Assembly (NCBI GenBank): GCA_026214975.1
Contig: CM047807.1
Span: forward strand, 69,729,824 to 69,793,823
Direction: 5' to 3'
Source: Gentiana macrophylla
Lineage: Eukaryota; Streptophyta; Magnoliopsida; Gentianales; Gentianaceae
DNA length: 64,000 nucleotides
Shown here piece after piece: positions 45,903 through 58,200 of this stretch (its first letter is position 1; the number at the start of each line of letters is the position of its first letter). The notes under the pieces were generated by a model. That model was given only the letters and a program-made list of their open reading frames with translations. It had not been told where the DNA came from and searched no databases. Position numbers and translations under genes: made by a program.

Positions 45903-46827
45903 GGACTCCACGTTTTCCACTTTAGGCTCTAATCCATCACTACGCAATACGGAAGGACTAGCTTCCATGAGCGTCTTGTTGTGGTCATTATCTTCTCTCT
46001 CTCTCTCTAAGCATTAGCCTCATAAACTCCTGCTCAACAGTTTCTACTACAACCTCTCGATGCTTATGCCCCTCCTTCTCTATCTCCATAATTTATACCT
46101 TTCCGGAATCATAAGCCATCTTGCAACTTTCCGGCCGATTATCTAGGGGCTCTAAGATTTTGAAAGATACTGCATCATTATTCAACGTCAAAGTGATCTC
46201 CCCATTATCAAAATCCATGACTGCTCTGCTTGTTGTTAAGAAAGGCCTTCCTAACAAAACTGGGACACTTGGGTCCTCTGGTACGTCTATAACTGTGAAA
46301 TCATTTGGAAAAGTGAACCCTCCTACCTTAATCGTGCACTTCCTAAGCAGACCGGAAGGCATATCTCTAGTCCTATCAACAAAAGTCATGGTTCTGGTTT
46401 GATTCATAATGACCGGAAGCTTAATCTTTCGGAAGAGGGAAAAAGTTAGAATGTTGCAGCTCGATCCAGAGTCACAGAGACCTAATCCTACTGATATACC
46501 ATTAACAGAAATTGGAAGTCGGAACGTGCCAGGGTCTCCTAACTTCACCACGGTGTCTGAGTCTGGGTAATCCTCAGGCTCAGAGAACGTCGTGTCAGGA
46601 TCCTCTTCCGGATCATCAGAATCATAATCCGAAGATGATATTTCAAATAACTCGATAGGGAACTCACCTAGACAATACGTATTATACTCCTTTAAGCTCT
46701 CTTCAGGCTCTTGCTTGATTGCTTCTTTCTCTTTTTCCACCTTCTTCTTAATAGCTTCATAATGCTCTCTGGCTTCTGATCCAGGGTACATGGAAATTTG
46801 TGCGATGTTCAATATTGTCTGAGGCAT
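45903..46827 (-). pseudogene. Athila-A gag C-terminus and aspartic protease
   Basis: An open frame of 244 codons (46827-46093) contains an acidic stretch, then FRLPISVNGISVGLGLCDSG, with the DSGSS active site, and VLLGRPFLTTSRAVMDFDNG, the second half of the protease. A stop at 46093 is followed by more coding-like sequence (MEIEKEGHKHRE) up to LTR-B at 45902. The N-terminus MPQTILNIAQ follows only 380 bp after the primer-binding site, so most of gag is missing. Residues look functional. Confidence 0.85.
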
Positions 46828-47209
46828 TTCGCTTGACTTGTTTGCTCTTTTTCAACTCTGGTTTGATCGAATCTCTGAAGTGCCCTGATCTTCCTGCGAA
46901 AGAGACAAAATAAAACAGAAAAAGGGTTAGCAACTTCTGCTTCAGTTGGGTATGATCCCAACTGTTGTGGACCTACTAACTAAAATCAACAGGGAATAAC
47001 ACAGAATAATAGGGGCTGTCAGAATTCGATTTTTCAGGCCTAGGTAACCCGGAGGTAATCCTCGGTAAACCGGACCTAAAATTTCTTATTCTGGAATATT
47101 AACAGGTGCAGGTTTGATCCAGAACGACTCAAGACTCAAAATAAAATAAAATAAATAAAAATGACTTCTTAATCATAATTAAAACGTTTATCTTTAAAAT
47201 TGGCTATTG
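46828..47209 (-). other. Athila-A leader
   Basis: Non-coding stretch between primer-binding site and the protease frame. It includes a short CGGTAAACCG-type segment resembling part of the LTR. Confidence 0.5.
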
Positions 47210-47227
47210 TCCCCGGTAACGGCGCCA
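47210..47227 (-). other. Primer-binding site of Athila-A
   Basis: The minus strand reads TGGCGCCGTTACCGGGGA, one change from the Athila consensus, 7 bp from LTR-A. Confidence 0.9.
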
Positions 47228-47234
47228 AAAATCT

Positions 47235-48664
47235 TGATCGCGTGTAAGTCACTAACGTCGATATTACTAGCAAGAATACTAGGTACATCATAGTATAGTA
47301 AATGCGAGTCAAGGTCAATCCCACAGAGACGATGCAACTTTAATTATAAAAAATTCTTATCTAACTAAGAAGCAACATGAAGGCGGTCATGGACCAACAA
47401 TAAACATAAAGAAAACGTAGTATTTCTCCCTGTCTTCTCACCGATATACTAACTTGGATTAGTTAATCTTTACGTTTACTTCCCCACATAATTTCCTTGA
47501 ATTGATCGAGCGAGCATTTGATTTATTTATCATCAGTTACGGGTGCAACTCCTAACCCTATCTACTCCGACAATGGTAGTAGACAATTTATACGCAAGCT
47601 ACCCTCCTCAATTGGTCCGTAATATCCCCTACGCATGAAGAACTAGAATTGCTGATATCGAGTGCTAACTCATACCGCTAACCCGCCTAGAGACAAACCG
47701 CCGACACTAATCAAAGACGTTCTAGGGTCCATCGGACTATGTCCAAACTAACACCTCACTATTCATATTTACGCGCTAGTTTTACGATTACAATAAGTGG
47801 ATTGGCGATCTAACCTCATCGTTAATTAAAGCTGTTGATCAACATAGCTGTAGTGAATCCCAGTTTTAGGTTGTCTAAATAATTCATCGGTAAACCGATA
47901 TAGACCGCCGGTTTACCGGGGTCAGCTTTTCCTATCCCTGGATCTACATTGCTCACATACGATTAATATAAGTAAATCACGGAGTCTTTAAACATGCAGA
48001 TTAACTAAAACACATAAATACAAACAGATCTACCATATTTAAGATGAAAAGGAACGTTCAAAGCTTCATACCTTCAACAATGGAGATCTAGCTCGATCTA
48101 CTCAAGCTAGAGATGGTAGAGAAAATGAGAAAACCAGAAATAACTCCTCAAAAGCTTGGAATAACTTTATTTCATCAAATTGTATAATGTATATGAAAAC
48201 TCCTGAAGAACTATTTAATAATCTGTAGATGCGGCCTTATATAGATACAATGACCGATTTATGACTCTCTAAAACCCTAACCAACCTAGATAATACGGCA
48301 GAATCAATTTCGTGTTCCCCAAGTCCTCGGTTTACCGGCCCTAGCCCTCGGTAAACCGGGCTGACTTTTCCCCTTTTTTCAGCAGACTTCTTCTTGGGCT
48401 TTAATCACTTGGCCAAATATACTTCTTCTGGTCCAGATCCGTTCACCAATGCTCCAGATTTGGTACATCCTATAAAACATGCAAAACGAGACAAAACAAT
48501 ACCAAAACCTCGGGAAAATAGCATATATGCAGAATTACGATCCTCGAAACACACACATAGCATTTAACACATATTCCACATAATAACGAGCCTATCTATC
48601 CTCTCTTAAGCAGCATTCAGGGTGAATATAGGTATAATTAATGGTACCGTTTAGAGCGGTATCA
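47235..48664 (-). repeat. LTR-A: Athila-type 5' LTR (1430 bp)
   Basis: On the minus strand it runs from TGATACCGCTC to ACGCGATCA. It aligns along its length with the solo LTR in Tat-1 (14698-16132). It is inserted in the Copia-4 fragment, whose interior resumes at 48665. Confidence 0.9.
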
Positions 48665-49681
48665 ATAATCAAAGGAGTTTGATTTAGTCAAAAGAAGGGA
48701 TATGTCCAATGTGCAAGATGGATAGTGGGAGTGTATTGCGATTTTTGAGTATGGTATTGGATACCTCTCTCGGGAATTATCACCCCATGTCACAGTCAAT
48801 TAATGTGTGGTTCAAGGTTTTACGAAAGCGCTTGAATTAGCAGTTCTTATTTTTGGAAATAAGAATCTATAGTGATAGATTTAACTGCTGTTAGATTATA
48901 GTTTACCTTTATAGATATGATGCTAAAAGAGTTTAGCATAGATTGCGAAAGGAAATACTGCTAGCCGGTATTCTCAAGATCTATCTATGTTAAACGTTAG
49001 TCCTAAAGATAAGGTGAAAGATGATGCTTCTACAGGTTTTCCTTTGCTACTGCGGTAGGAACTACCATAAAAGTAATGCCAGATGTTCATAGTCCATGAA
49101 GAGTCATGACCAAGAATGAAAGTAAATCTGGTGAATGTCGAGAATATCCTTAAACAAGTTAAGGATGGTTTCCTAGTTTATCGAAACTTGGAATTAGATA
49201 AACATAAATATACAGACATGCATCCTAAGTCTTATAAAGGCTAGTGGGAGCTACAGTTTGGGTCCGTAGTCACTTTGATTAAGTGACACAGTGAGCTGGA
49301 AATGTTATTGGCTATGGGTCACTGTAAATTCTACAACTTAGCCAAAACACAGTAGTGCCCTTGGAGGTGCAGCGGGAGTAGTACATGAGTCTATGAGGTT
49401 CATTCCCAAACGTTATACGGTTCTTCCACCTTTCCTATATAGCTGATACGGTAAGTGGATTCATTGCTTGAAGCAAAGACCAGGGTCTCGTCAGAGATTC
49501 ATGTGTGTGTTGAGGCGGTTCCTTTGACATGGTCATTTGGAGCGTGATATGAAGATAGTGTGAGTCCCCATGGATAGCGATCCGTTCACGACTAGGGCTG
49601 GTTGTGAGTATTGCATGAGATTCTTGTGTTTCAACTTGGTCTTGTGTGTGCGAGTGATTGGTTTTAGGCCAAGTGGGAGAT
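48665..49681 (+). pseudogene. Copia-4 RT/RNase H remnant
   Basis: This is the same decayed segment as the minus strand of 20441-21460, with many stops. SRYQ-like and SWK-type RNase H remnants can be traced only by comparison with Copia-2. Confidence 0.7.
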
Positions 49682-50162
49682 TGTTGAAATAGTGTCCTAA
49701 ACCCAATCGGGTTGGACCGGATCCGACCGGGTCAGATCATTTCTACTATTTCTTTATGTTTTACATATATTAAATGACTTTTTTGTTGTCATATATTTGA
49801 TCTTTTAAAGAACCAATTATAAATTGTTATATGATGATGTCCTTAGTATTAAACTGTGATAGAGAAACCAAGATAGGCGATTATGGTTGATGAGATCTCT
49901 AGTCACTTTAATAAGTTTGATACTTAAATGTCTCTAGGCTGATGTACTATTAAACATGGCATTGATAGTACGAACAGGCTAGCACGTATTGGATGTCTTC
50001 TATCTTTAAGGGCATGGATAGATCTCGTCTATCGAAGTGTAGAGACACTTGGACTGTACGTGGACGTGTATTAGAGAATGCGTATGTTAGACTAACCTAC
50101 TTATACTGTTAAGTGTCACACTATGTGGCGATTGTGTAATTATCCTTAGGACCGGAGCCTAC

Positions 50163-50417
50163 ATGGCATCACGGTGTGGATTGTCAATCTTTGACACTAT
50201 TCAGTTTCCTCAGCCATGGGGTGATCATGCGGTAGTGATTGGGTGTGATATCAAGAATGCAGAGTATACATGTTTGGTCGTCTGGAAATTACGTACCCTA
50301 ATAGTAAGGGGTGAATATCCGAAAGGACCTTCTTATAAGGAATGTCTTACTCTCGTGAATCTTTGCAAAGTGGGAGTAAATGAGTTACTTCGAGAGATCA
50401 TGATATCCATATTATAA
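50163..50417 (+). CDS. Short conserved frame in the Copia-4 LTR (84 codons)
   Basis: Shares RGEYPKGPSYKECLTLVN with the minus-strand frames at 19883-19701 and 27206-27024. This copy opens about 25 codons earlier through frameshifts relative to them. Function unknown; it may be incidental. Confidence 0.2.
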   Translation: MASRCGLSIFDTIQFPQPWGDHAVVIGCDIKNAEYTCLVVWKLRTLIVRGEYPKGPSYKECLTLVNLCKVGVNELLREIMISIL

Positions 50418-50817
50418 GATACGGTCATTGATGCTTGACACTCGACGTACGACCATATGGATATTATTATAGCGATAGGATTCTATTTACACGGGAACTG
50501 TTTCACATGAAAGGTAGTAGTCATTGCATTTGACTCTTTCGATGATTGGGGGTCACGGTGTGTTGCTAGACGCTATATCGTTATGCATGAAGGGTATTTT
50601 TGTAATTTGCACTTTGTGTCTACGGCCAACATATCCGGAAACCTATCGGGTCACACACACATAAAAACATCAAGTCGGATTAAAATGTGGTTATAGTTGG
50701 TAACCAAATAAGGAATGAATTTATCTGGACTATAAAGGGTTATAGTGGTAAATTAATATGGTTGTATTTATTTATTTTGAATAAATATGATACAAGATAT
50801 TAATTATGTTGATTAAT

Positions 50818-50818
<1 letters not shown>

Positions 50819-50868
<50 letters not shown>
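50819..50868. repeat. AT dinucleotide microsatellite
   Basis: About 50 bp of nearly pure TA repeat inside the Copia-4 LTR. Confidence 0.9.
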
Positions 50869-50871
<3 letters not shown>

Positions 50872-51617
50872 TGAAAATTTGTGTGTGTATGTCAAACGTG
50901 AATTTGGCTAACTAATTGATCATGATATTATATTAATGTGGCGCCAAATTATTGTGTATATGATACATTTAAGTTGTGTAATTTAATTAATAAGATTACC
51001 ATATATTAATATTGGATATTAATTGATTTTGAAAAAAATAGATTTATGATAAGAAGATAAATATAGTCAATATAAGATATTGACAATATATTGAAAATAT
51101 TTAATATAAGATATTGAATATTAAATGAGATAAATCAATAAAAGATACTTTCCATATTTTATTAGGAAAACGTTTTCTTTCTCCTCAATCTATTAGGAAG
51201 CTAATCTCAATCAGTTTGGGAGACTAGGGGGCGCTACATTCTACTATAAAAAAGGGGATTGGCTAGTTCTTTTGAATAACACAATTCCAAGGGCTAATAG
51301 TTCTTGTGAAAAATAGTTAGCTTCTTCTGGAGAGATTTAGAGAGAGAGAAAATGCCGATCTAGCAACCGGATTTTTCTAGTAGCAATCCAATGGTGGATT
51401 CCGGCGGGTTGTTCGTATGGACTAGCGGTAGAGGCCGAACGCTTGGGCGGCTCCGTGCATCGCTACTCTCCTTAGATGATCAAAGCATCAAGCTTTTAGA
51501 TCAAGCAAGGTAACCACCATTTACTTCTTTTATGCTTGTTGTTTAAACGAAGTCGATCCTGGTTAAAAGGAAATAATTTTTTTAATTCCGCTGCGTTCCC
51601 CCGTAGATTTCCTAACA

Positions 51618-52131
51618 AGCTACATGATAATCGGTCTCCCCAGGCTTCCCAGGTGATGGTCCCGATTGTATCTTCGTGGCCCTTTGATTAATGAGCTGAG
51701 GACCTAGTCGGACCACTTCTCCGAGCTCCGGGTAATCTCAAGTTCCTGATCGTGGCAGTTGAAAATTCCAGCAAATGGGCAGAAGCCGAAGCCTTAACTA
51801 CGATCACGGAAAAAGCAACCTAGAAGTTTCTCTACAAGAACATAGTTTGCAAGTATGGAATTCCCAAATCTGTGATCTCATATAACGGGACACAGATTCA
51901 AGATAGAACAATCAGAGAATGGTGCACCGAAGTGGGCATCACACAGCATTTCACATCCATTGGCTATCCTTAAGCAAATGGACAGGTTGAACAAACTAAC
52001 AGGCATATCAAAATAGGTCTGAACTCGGCTACAGGAGAAACACCGTTCTCCTTAGCATAAGAATGTAATTCAGTTATCCCCGCTGAGATTGGGCTTTCAT
52101 CCCCCAAAGCAGAGCATTATACCGAAGCTAT
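51618..52131 (+). pseudogene. Tat-2 integrase fragment
   Basis: The translation gives LIVAVENSSKWAEAEALTTIT, then KNIVCKYGIPKSVISYNGTQ, GITQHFTSIGYP, NGQVEQTNRHIKIGLN and ETPFSLA, ending SSPKAEHYTEA. This is the catalytic core of a Tat/Gypsy integrase on the plus strand, a different element from Tat-1. The second catalytic Asp reads as Tyr (SYNGTQ for SDNGTQ) and three stops occur. Both ends are cut by other insertions. Confidence 0.85.
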
Positions 52132-52521
52132 AATACCCTACTCCCGACCCCTAGGTCCACTGGGGTCATTCTCGCCGCGACTTCAATAACTAGACTATAA
52201 ATTTCAAAATAATCCAATAAATTTACAATTAAATTTACAAATATTCACTAAGTGTTTCCATTATAAAATTACAACAAATGAAATACTACAATTGTCATTT
52301 ACATAATTTGCATAGCTTGTTTCAAAATCCAGGCCCATGTCATCGTTTTCATCCTCTTTACATCTCCTTCGAATCATTACATGATTTAATTTTTAGAAGA
52401 AAACGAAACAAAACAAAAACACAAAGAAACAAAGAAAACGAGTGGTCAGCAAAAACTCTCGTATGAGCCATTTGTGAGAGTCTGAAAAATGATTGTTGTA
52501 ATTATAAATACATATATATAT

Positions 52522-52580
<59 letters not shown>

Positions 52581-53115
52581 TCTAGAAATCTTGTTCGAGT
52601 ATTTATGCAATAATATACTTGTTTAGAATTTATGTATCAAGTTCAAGTCGAGCAAGCTCATTCGAGATCCGTCAATTCATCAAGTTCCCTTACTAGACAT
52701 CGATACAGTTGATACGATTGTGTCTACCTTATAACTCCCTTCTCACACACCTTATATCAACAACTAGCAATTTTTATAGTGAAGTCCGTTCTTCCGACAC
52801 CAGTCTCCTGGGGCTTCTGGAGGGTCACTTGCCTCGGATCCCACAACCACGGTCATAGGCCCGATGCACAGCTAACCCGACTGCAAAACCCTCGGCGGGC
52901 CCATCGAGCAAGAACGAGAACAAGAACCATGCCGCCAAAGCAGGAAATGTACAAGTACGATATACCATACCGCGCATAGCTGGTAGTACGGTACCATGCC
53001 ACCAAGATAGAGCATGCAATGTCATTTGTACAAGGTTTTCTTTATCAAGGTATTATTGATAAAGCAAGAGAATTCATAAATCATTTTTTTAACATGATAT
53101 ATATTATATATCTAT
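52132..53115 (-). repeat. LTR-like fragment, probably chromovirus, minus strand
   Basis: On the minus strand it ends GTCGGGAGTAGGGTATTATA at the Tat-2 integrase border, like the chromovirus LTR end at 41656. It includes a GC-rich part (52790-53010). No primer-binding site or partner LTR is visible. Assignment is tentative. Confidence 0.35.
52509..52573. repeat. TA dinucleotide microsatellite
   Basis: About 65 bp of TA repeat with few interruptions. Confidence 0.9.
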
Positions 53116-53120
53116 ATCAA

Positions 53121-53222
53121 TGTTAAGATCAAGCACTTACCGTTGTACTAAAATCAATTGTGTGCAAGAAATGCCCTACTTTATTTCTTATGCATTAACT
53201 GTGTGGGCAATCTGTCCCAACA
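53121..53222 (-). repeat. TRIM 3' LTR
   Basis: 102 bp, starting TGTTGGGACAG on the minus strand, preceded by the purine tract at 53223-53234. Confidence 0.85.
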
Positions 53223-53244
53223 CCCCGCCCCCTAAAGTGTTGGG

Positions 53245-53249
53245 CAATC
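53245..53249. repeat. Target-site duplication of the non-coding LTR element, left copy
   Basis: CAATC precedes the 5' LTR and recurs at 61843-61847 after the 3' LTR. Confidence 0.92.
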
Positions 53250-55192
53250 TGTAACATCCCGACTTTTCAGAAAGCATAAAATAGTCATTGGGTGTATTTA
53301 CTACGACCCATTTATTATTTATCCTATTCATTTAATTAAAAATGATTTAATTAAAAGGATTTAGTTATTTAATTAAGGAATTTAATTAAATTGCTATAAA
53401 AAGAAATAATACCCAAAATCACTGATTTCATTCCATACGCAAATTCTGAAAATAAAAGGGGAGGAACGGCGATGAAGCAACGCAGGAGATGCCAGAAAAA
53501 CGGAGAACATAAACTTCAACCGTGTGACCAATACGTTAATCTGTTCAAGATGCCGCAGGAGAGAAAAGTGATCAGCGCGAGAAGACGAAAATTTGGAAAA
53601 TAACATCTCTTAATTTCGTAAGTTTTCAATTTAGCAATAGTTTTTGGTAACCGTTGAGTTGGATCTTCAGAAATTCGTATCTTTCAATCCGTAGCTCTGT
53701 TTTTCAGCCATGAGTAGTCGAAACGATCGTCTTCGAGCGTAGATCAATCTAAAAATAGTTTTTCTGCAGTTAATACAGGTAATCTTCAGTTTTGATCACA
53801 TTTCAGTTTCGGTTTTCTGCAAAGAAATAGGATTTTAGGGTTTCTCGTTGATCAAATAGGTTTTGGGGTTGAAGATCAACAGTTGTTCAGTTGGTTGACA
53901 TTTTGCTGGAAATTAAGGTAAGAGGCTCTTCCTAATGAGTAATTATAGTTTTATAATGATAGGTTGAGTTTTGGTGTTGTTTAGTGATAGAATTCATGCT
54001 AAGTTGTGATTAATGAGATGTGATATGTTTTGGTATATTTCTATTGAGTTTTAAATTTCTATTTTTTTTGATTCAATAACATTAATTAAATATGAACAAG
54101 CTTCGATTGAACTTCTGATTCGTTCAGTTAAAACACCGAATGTATACTTAAAGGAGTTGAAGTTCGGATCCGTCGGAAGGGCATGAAAGTGGCTTGTGCT
54201 TTGATGAACTAGAGTTCATCAATGTCTGTGGTAATTGATAGGATGTGATGGCTATTTGTCTAAGTGAGGGAGTAGAGTTGTTAAGGTGAGATTTCATCTT
54301 GAAAACACTTAGGTGACTAGTTAATTCACCATAATAATTACATAAGTGTAGTAAAAGCTAAAACGTCATCTATTCTCGGTTAGGCAATCGATTCATATCG
54401 GCGATGTGATACGCTCAAGAAAAGCTTAACAACGCTTCTTTGGCCTATAAACGGCTAAATGGCAAGTGGAGGAAATTCGCCGAACGATATGCACACCGGG
54501 AGATCTCGGGACTATCGGTGCTACTCACCGAAGTTGGCAAGTACATCTCGTGGTGGAATTTTCACCATGCATTGTGTCCTTGAGTGATGATGTAACCAAG
54601 ATAAGCTAAGCTAGAAACGTTTAGTCATGACAGGTCGATGGGCATGGATTGAACCCTAGATTGAGTCGGTCTCATAAAGATAATTAATAATCATAATAAT
54701 AACATTTCGTTGTATAACTTAGTTATTCATTAGTTTCTCATTTTTACTAAGTACTTTGTACTTACCTGCTTTGCATTTTCTTTTGTATGCATTGTGGGGT
54801 GAGAAGACGAACAGGTTGACCAAGTGTAGATGACGACTTTTGAAGACATTGAAGTCTTGACGAAACTTCTAGTTTATTTTCTTTGTAAAGGTTGTACTAG
54901 TCTGGTTGTATTTCTTTTCTTAGACTTGTTGTACTTCTACTTTTAAGACTTCGTATTGTTTAGGTCTTTGGGTTTTTCGTCGTTGTAATTTTAACTATCC
55001 ATCTTTAGTATGGTTGTATCTATTCTTAGTAGCATTTATGTTTTTACCTGAGTCCTTTTAGCTTCCATTTGCTTTTATTTGATACTGATTTAACGTAAAG
55101 GCTTGCGTATAATATTAGATTTATTTAATGCTATACGCTACGAACGCTTCTCTTCCGGATAAGGGCTCGGTATCCGGGAGCGGGCGTTATGA
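53250..55192 (+). repeat. 5' LTR of the non-coding element
   Basis: 1943 bp, TGTAACATCCCGAC to GGGCGTTATGA. It is 87 bp longer than the 3' copy, mostly because of a segment near 54900-55010 missing there. Confidence 0.9.
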
Positions 55193-55193
55193 T

Positions 55194-55204
55194 TGGTATC
55201 GAGC
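55194..55204 (+). other. Primer-binding site of the non-coding element
   Basis: TGGTATCGAGC, the initiator-Met site TGGTATCAGAGC with CAG reduced to CG. Confidence 0.85.
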
Positions 55205-58200
55205 TAAGCGCCCTTTCTTTCTAGGCTTCTTCCTCTAAGATAAGACTTCTTTAGATCTTTTGAACCCCTTCGATCTCTCTTGATCTTGGTGGTAAATTCT
55301 CGTAAGATTAGGAATCCTTAGAACGTGGTTAAGTTGCACTAGACCAAGTGAAAAGTCTCCTTAGGCGAGGTTGAGTTTTAAGCTCACGTCTCTTATTTGA
55401 TCCTCTCAAGTTTTTTTTCTTTCTTTTTGTGGTTTTAATGCTTTCGTAATGCTAAATTGGTTCAAATCACTTCCTTGTAACTTGGTATTATGCAAAACGA
55501 GTAAACGATTTTGTTCACGTTTCTACATGTCATGTTATATCATTTTTTTGTTCCAAGAATTCTGTAAATTTTCAACCACTTAGAAAGTTGTCTTATCCAC
55601 AATTTCTCTCTTTACATCAATTTAGTTTTCTATATGGATTGTTCACAAATTGTTTAACAAGGAGGGGTACTCTGTTCAGAAAATTCTGCAGCGGTACTCT
55701 TACTTATCATTCTGTTTTGAATAAGCTAAATACCTCCAAATGACTTGGATTTTTTATATGTTGTAGAAAACATCCTGAGCTATAATTTTTGTTTTGGAAC
55801 CAAGTGCAATTTCGGTTTGGTCTGAGCACAATCTGCAACACACGACAGTTGATGAAGTCCTGAAAATTTTTGACAGCTTATAGCAGTAGATGACAAGAAT
55901 TATTTTGACCGACCTATGGCTTCCCAAAAATTTTGATTTTTGAGCATAATATGTAAAACTTATATACACACAGATTTTCTCTTTGCCTCATGTTCAAAAT
56001 TAGCTCAGTTTGTTTTGTGCAAATCAATTATTTCATGGCTTATGTATGCACCCGAATTTCTCAAAACCATTTAAGTCCTCTGGCCAAGAAAGGGTAGATG
56101 TCTTTCTTTCACCCTGTAAGTTATAGTGTAGTAGGTTATGGGAGATGAGAATATTTTGATTTATCTGATTCTTAAGCTAGTTTTTACCTAGCAAAAGAAG
56201 TTTGGTAGGTAGAGACTAGGTGTTGTCGTTATAGTGCTCCTCGATGGCAAGAAACGATTGCGTGGTGATTTTCCAATCTTATGTCTTCATCAATAAGGTT
56301 CTCTTCTATAATCATCTAGTTTCCTACTTGGTTATTCCGATTTCAATGTTTCCCCATCCATACTAATTGTAACCCATGTTCTAGTTAAATCCTCCATTTG
56401 AAACTTCTGAAACTCGGTAAAAGTCCCTTATTACGAAGTTTTGTTTTCCAAGTGTGTACATTCTTTGATGTGTCTTATTTTTTTTTTAGATGTTTTCATC
56501 ATGTCAAATGCTTGACTTAATAAAAATAAGTTTCTCATCCTTCGAACTATTTGAACTGACAATTGCATATCCTTCCAACTATATCATGTTTAGCTATTTC
56601 AGGGCAACACACTTTTGCATCCTAGTGATTACCCTTAATGCATCCCCTACAAGATGTTTTAGTACATACAAACTTTTGTTTAAAGACTCGACTATACAAA
56701 TCCTTCGTTTTCTCTTTTCTCTATCGCTTGATTTATGTTTACAAAAATTCTTTGGCCTTGCTTTGCTCGAGATGGGTTCCACACGAACTCCATATGCAAA
56801 TTTTATCCTTTCCAAGTACTCCTCAGTCGTTTCAACTATTAGTATTAAAGGTCTCCTACTTTGGCACATAGATTTCATTATCCTCGTGTTTTGCTTTATC
56901 CAACATGAGCGAATGCTTTTGTTTCCGTGTTTTCCTTTAGGGTTAGACCACTTACCTTGCTCTAAAAATTCTAGAAATTTTCCACAATATAGTCCGATGT
57001 CTTATCTACAATTTATATTTTAACATTGATTCGATAATCTGTATGGATTGTTCAGAAAATCCATGTTATTACCGGACACTCTATCCAGAAAATCTGCAGC
57101 AGCTCCTTCACTTCCTCTTCTGTTTTGATCAGGTTAAACACCTTAAATGATCTGAATTTTTGATATGTTTCAGACAAAACCTTTATCTACAATTTTTCTT
57201 TTGGAATTACATTCAGATTCTTTTTTGTTTGATCTCGATTTGCAATTCAACTCAGTGTTTATTAATCTGGAAATTCTGACAGCTTGTGCAATCGTCAGAA
57301 ATAACTATTTTTGACCAACTTATTTTCATTCAAAAATTCCAATATTTTTTTATCACCTGGGAAACTCCAGTCTCTAAATATTTTCTCTTTGGATCGTTCT
57401 CAAATTCCTCTTCGTTTGTTCTATACAAATTGATAATGTCAGATCCGGAGTAAATTTCATACACAGCAACCTAAAAGGAATTTTCACCTCTTTGACTTGG
57501 GGTTTGGGCTAAGAGGGTAGTAAGTTACGACTGTTATGTTTAGGAGTTCCCCGAAGTTTGATCTCCTTCTGAGTTAAACCTTTTAGTAGGATGCCTGTAA
57601 AGCTAACATTATAGTTCTTTTGCAGTTGTAAACAATAACGAAGATGCTATCATCCAGCATGCCATGTTTGATGTTCAGACCCTTTTCGTGCCCTTTTATA
57701 ATTATACATTTTTCTGGTGATTTATTTCTCATGTAATCCCTCATTTGAGATCTTTAAGCTCAACAAATCCTTTTCACATGTTGTCATGAATTACTTAAGA
57801 AACATAACTCCATAGGCCTTTCTTTTGAACAAATCCATGCTTCCTTAATTGTCAAATAAAGGAACAAGTTCCCTCTAACTATGCATTGTTGCACCCCCAT
57901 TCTTCTTTTCAAGTGCAAATTTGACTAAGCCTTCTGATGTCGGAACATTTTTCTTATTTGTGTTCATTCTCAGCTCCCCTCCTAAGGGTAGTGTCGATGT
58001 TGTAACTATTTCACCTAATGCTGTCTGTTCTTTTAAGGTATGCATATCTTCTTTTTCCGGTCCAAATTTTAAGCCTACCATGACATTCCTTTTCAGTTAC
58101 TTATCTTTAACCTTCTAGAAATTTATGCTAAACTAGTTTCAAGCAGAAGGTAGGCCTTTTCAAGATGCCTTCCGAACCTATCTAGCCAACCAACATTTGA

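Larger units (their letters stand above)
48665..51617 (+). mobile_element. Copia-4: 3' part of a second Copia-2 family member
   Basis: A decayed pol end (48665-49681) is followed by the purine tract AGTGGGAGA and a complete 3' LTR (49682-51617, 1936 bp) beginning TGTTGAAATAG and ending CCTAACA. It matches Copia-2 in opposite orientation. The left side is replaced by LTR-A, the right side adjoins Tat-2 integrase. Confidence 0.87.
49682..51617 (+). repeat. Copia-4 3' LTR
   Basis: Aligns with both Copia-2 LTRs. It contains an expanded AT dinucleotide run (50819-50868) absent from those, and the family-conserved short frame at 50163-50417. Confidence 0.9.

Noticed and set aside
56490..57023. 177-codon frame in the non-coding element
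   Set aside because: Its composition is Phe/Leu/Ser-rich from T-rich DNA, no domain is visible, and it partly overlaps the direct repeat. Treated as chance.
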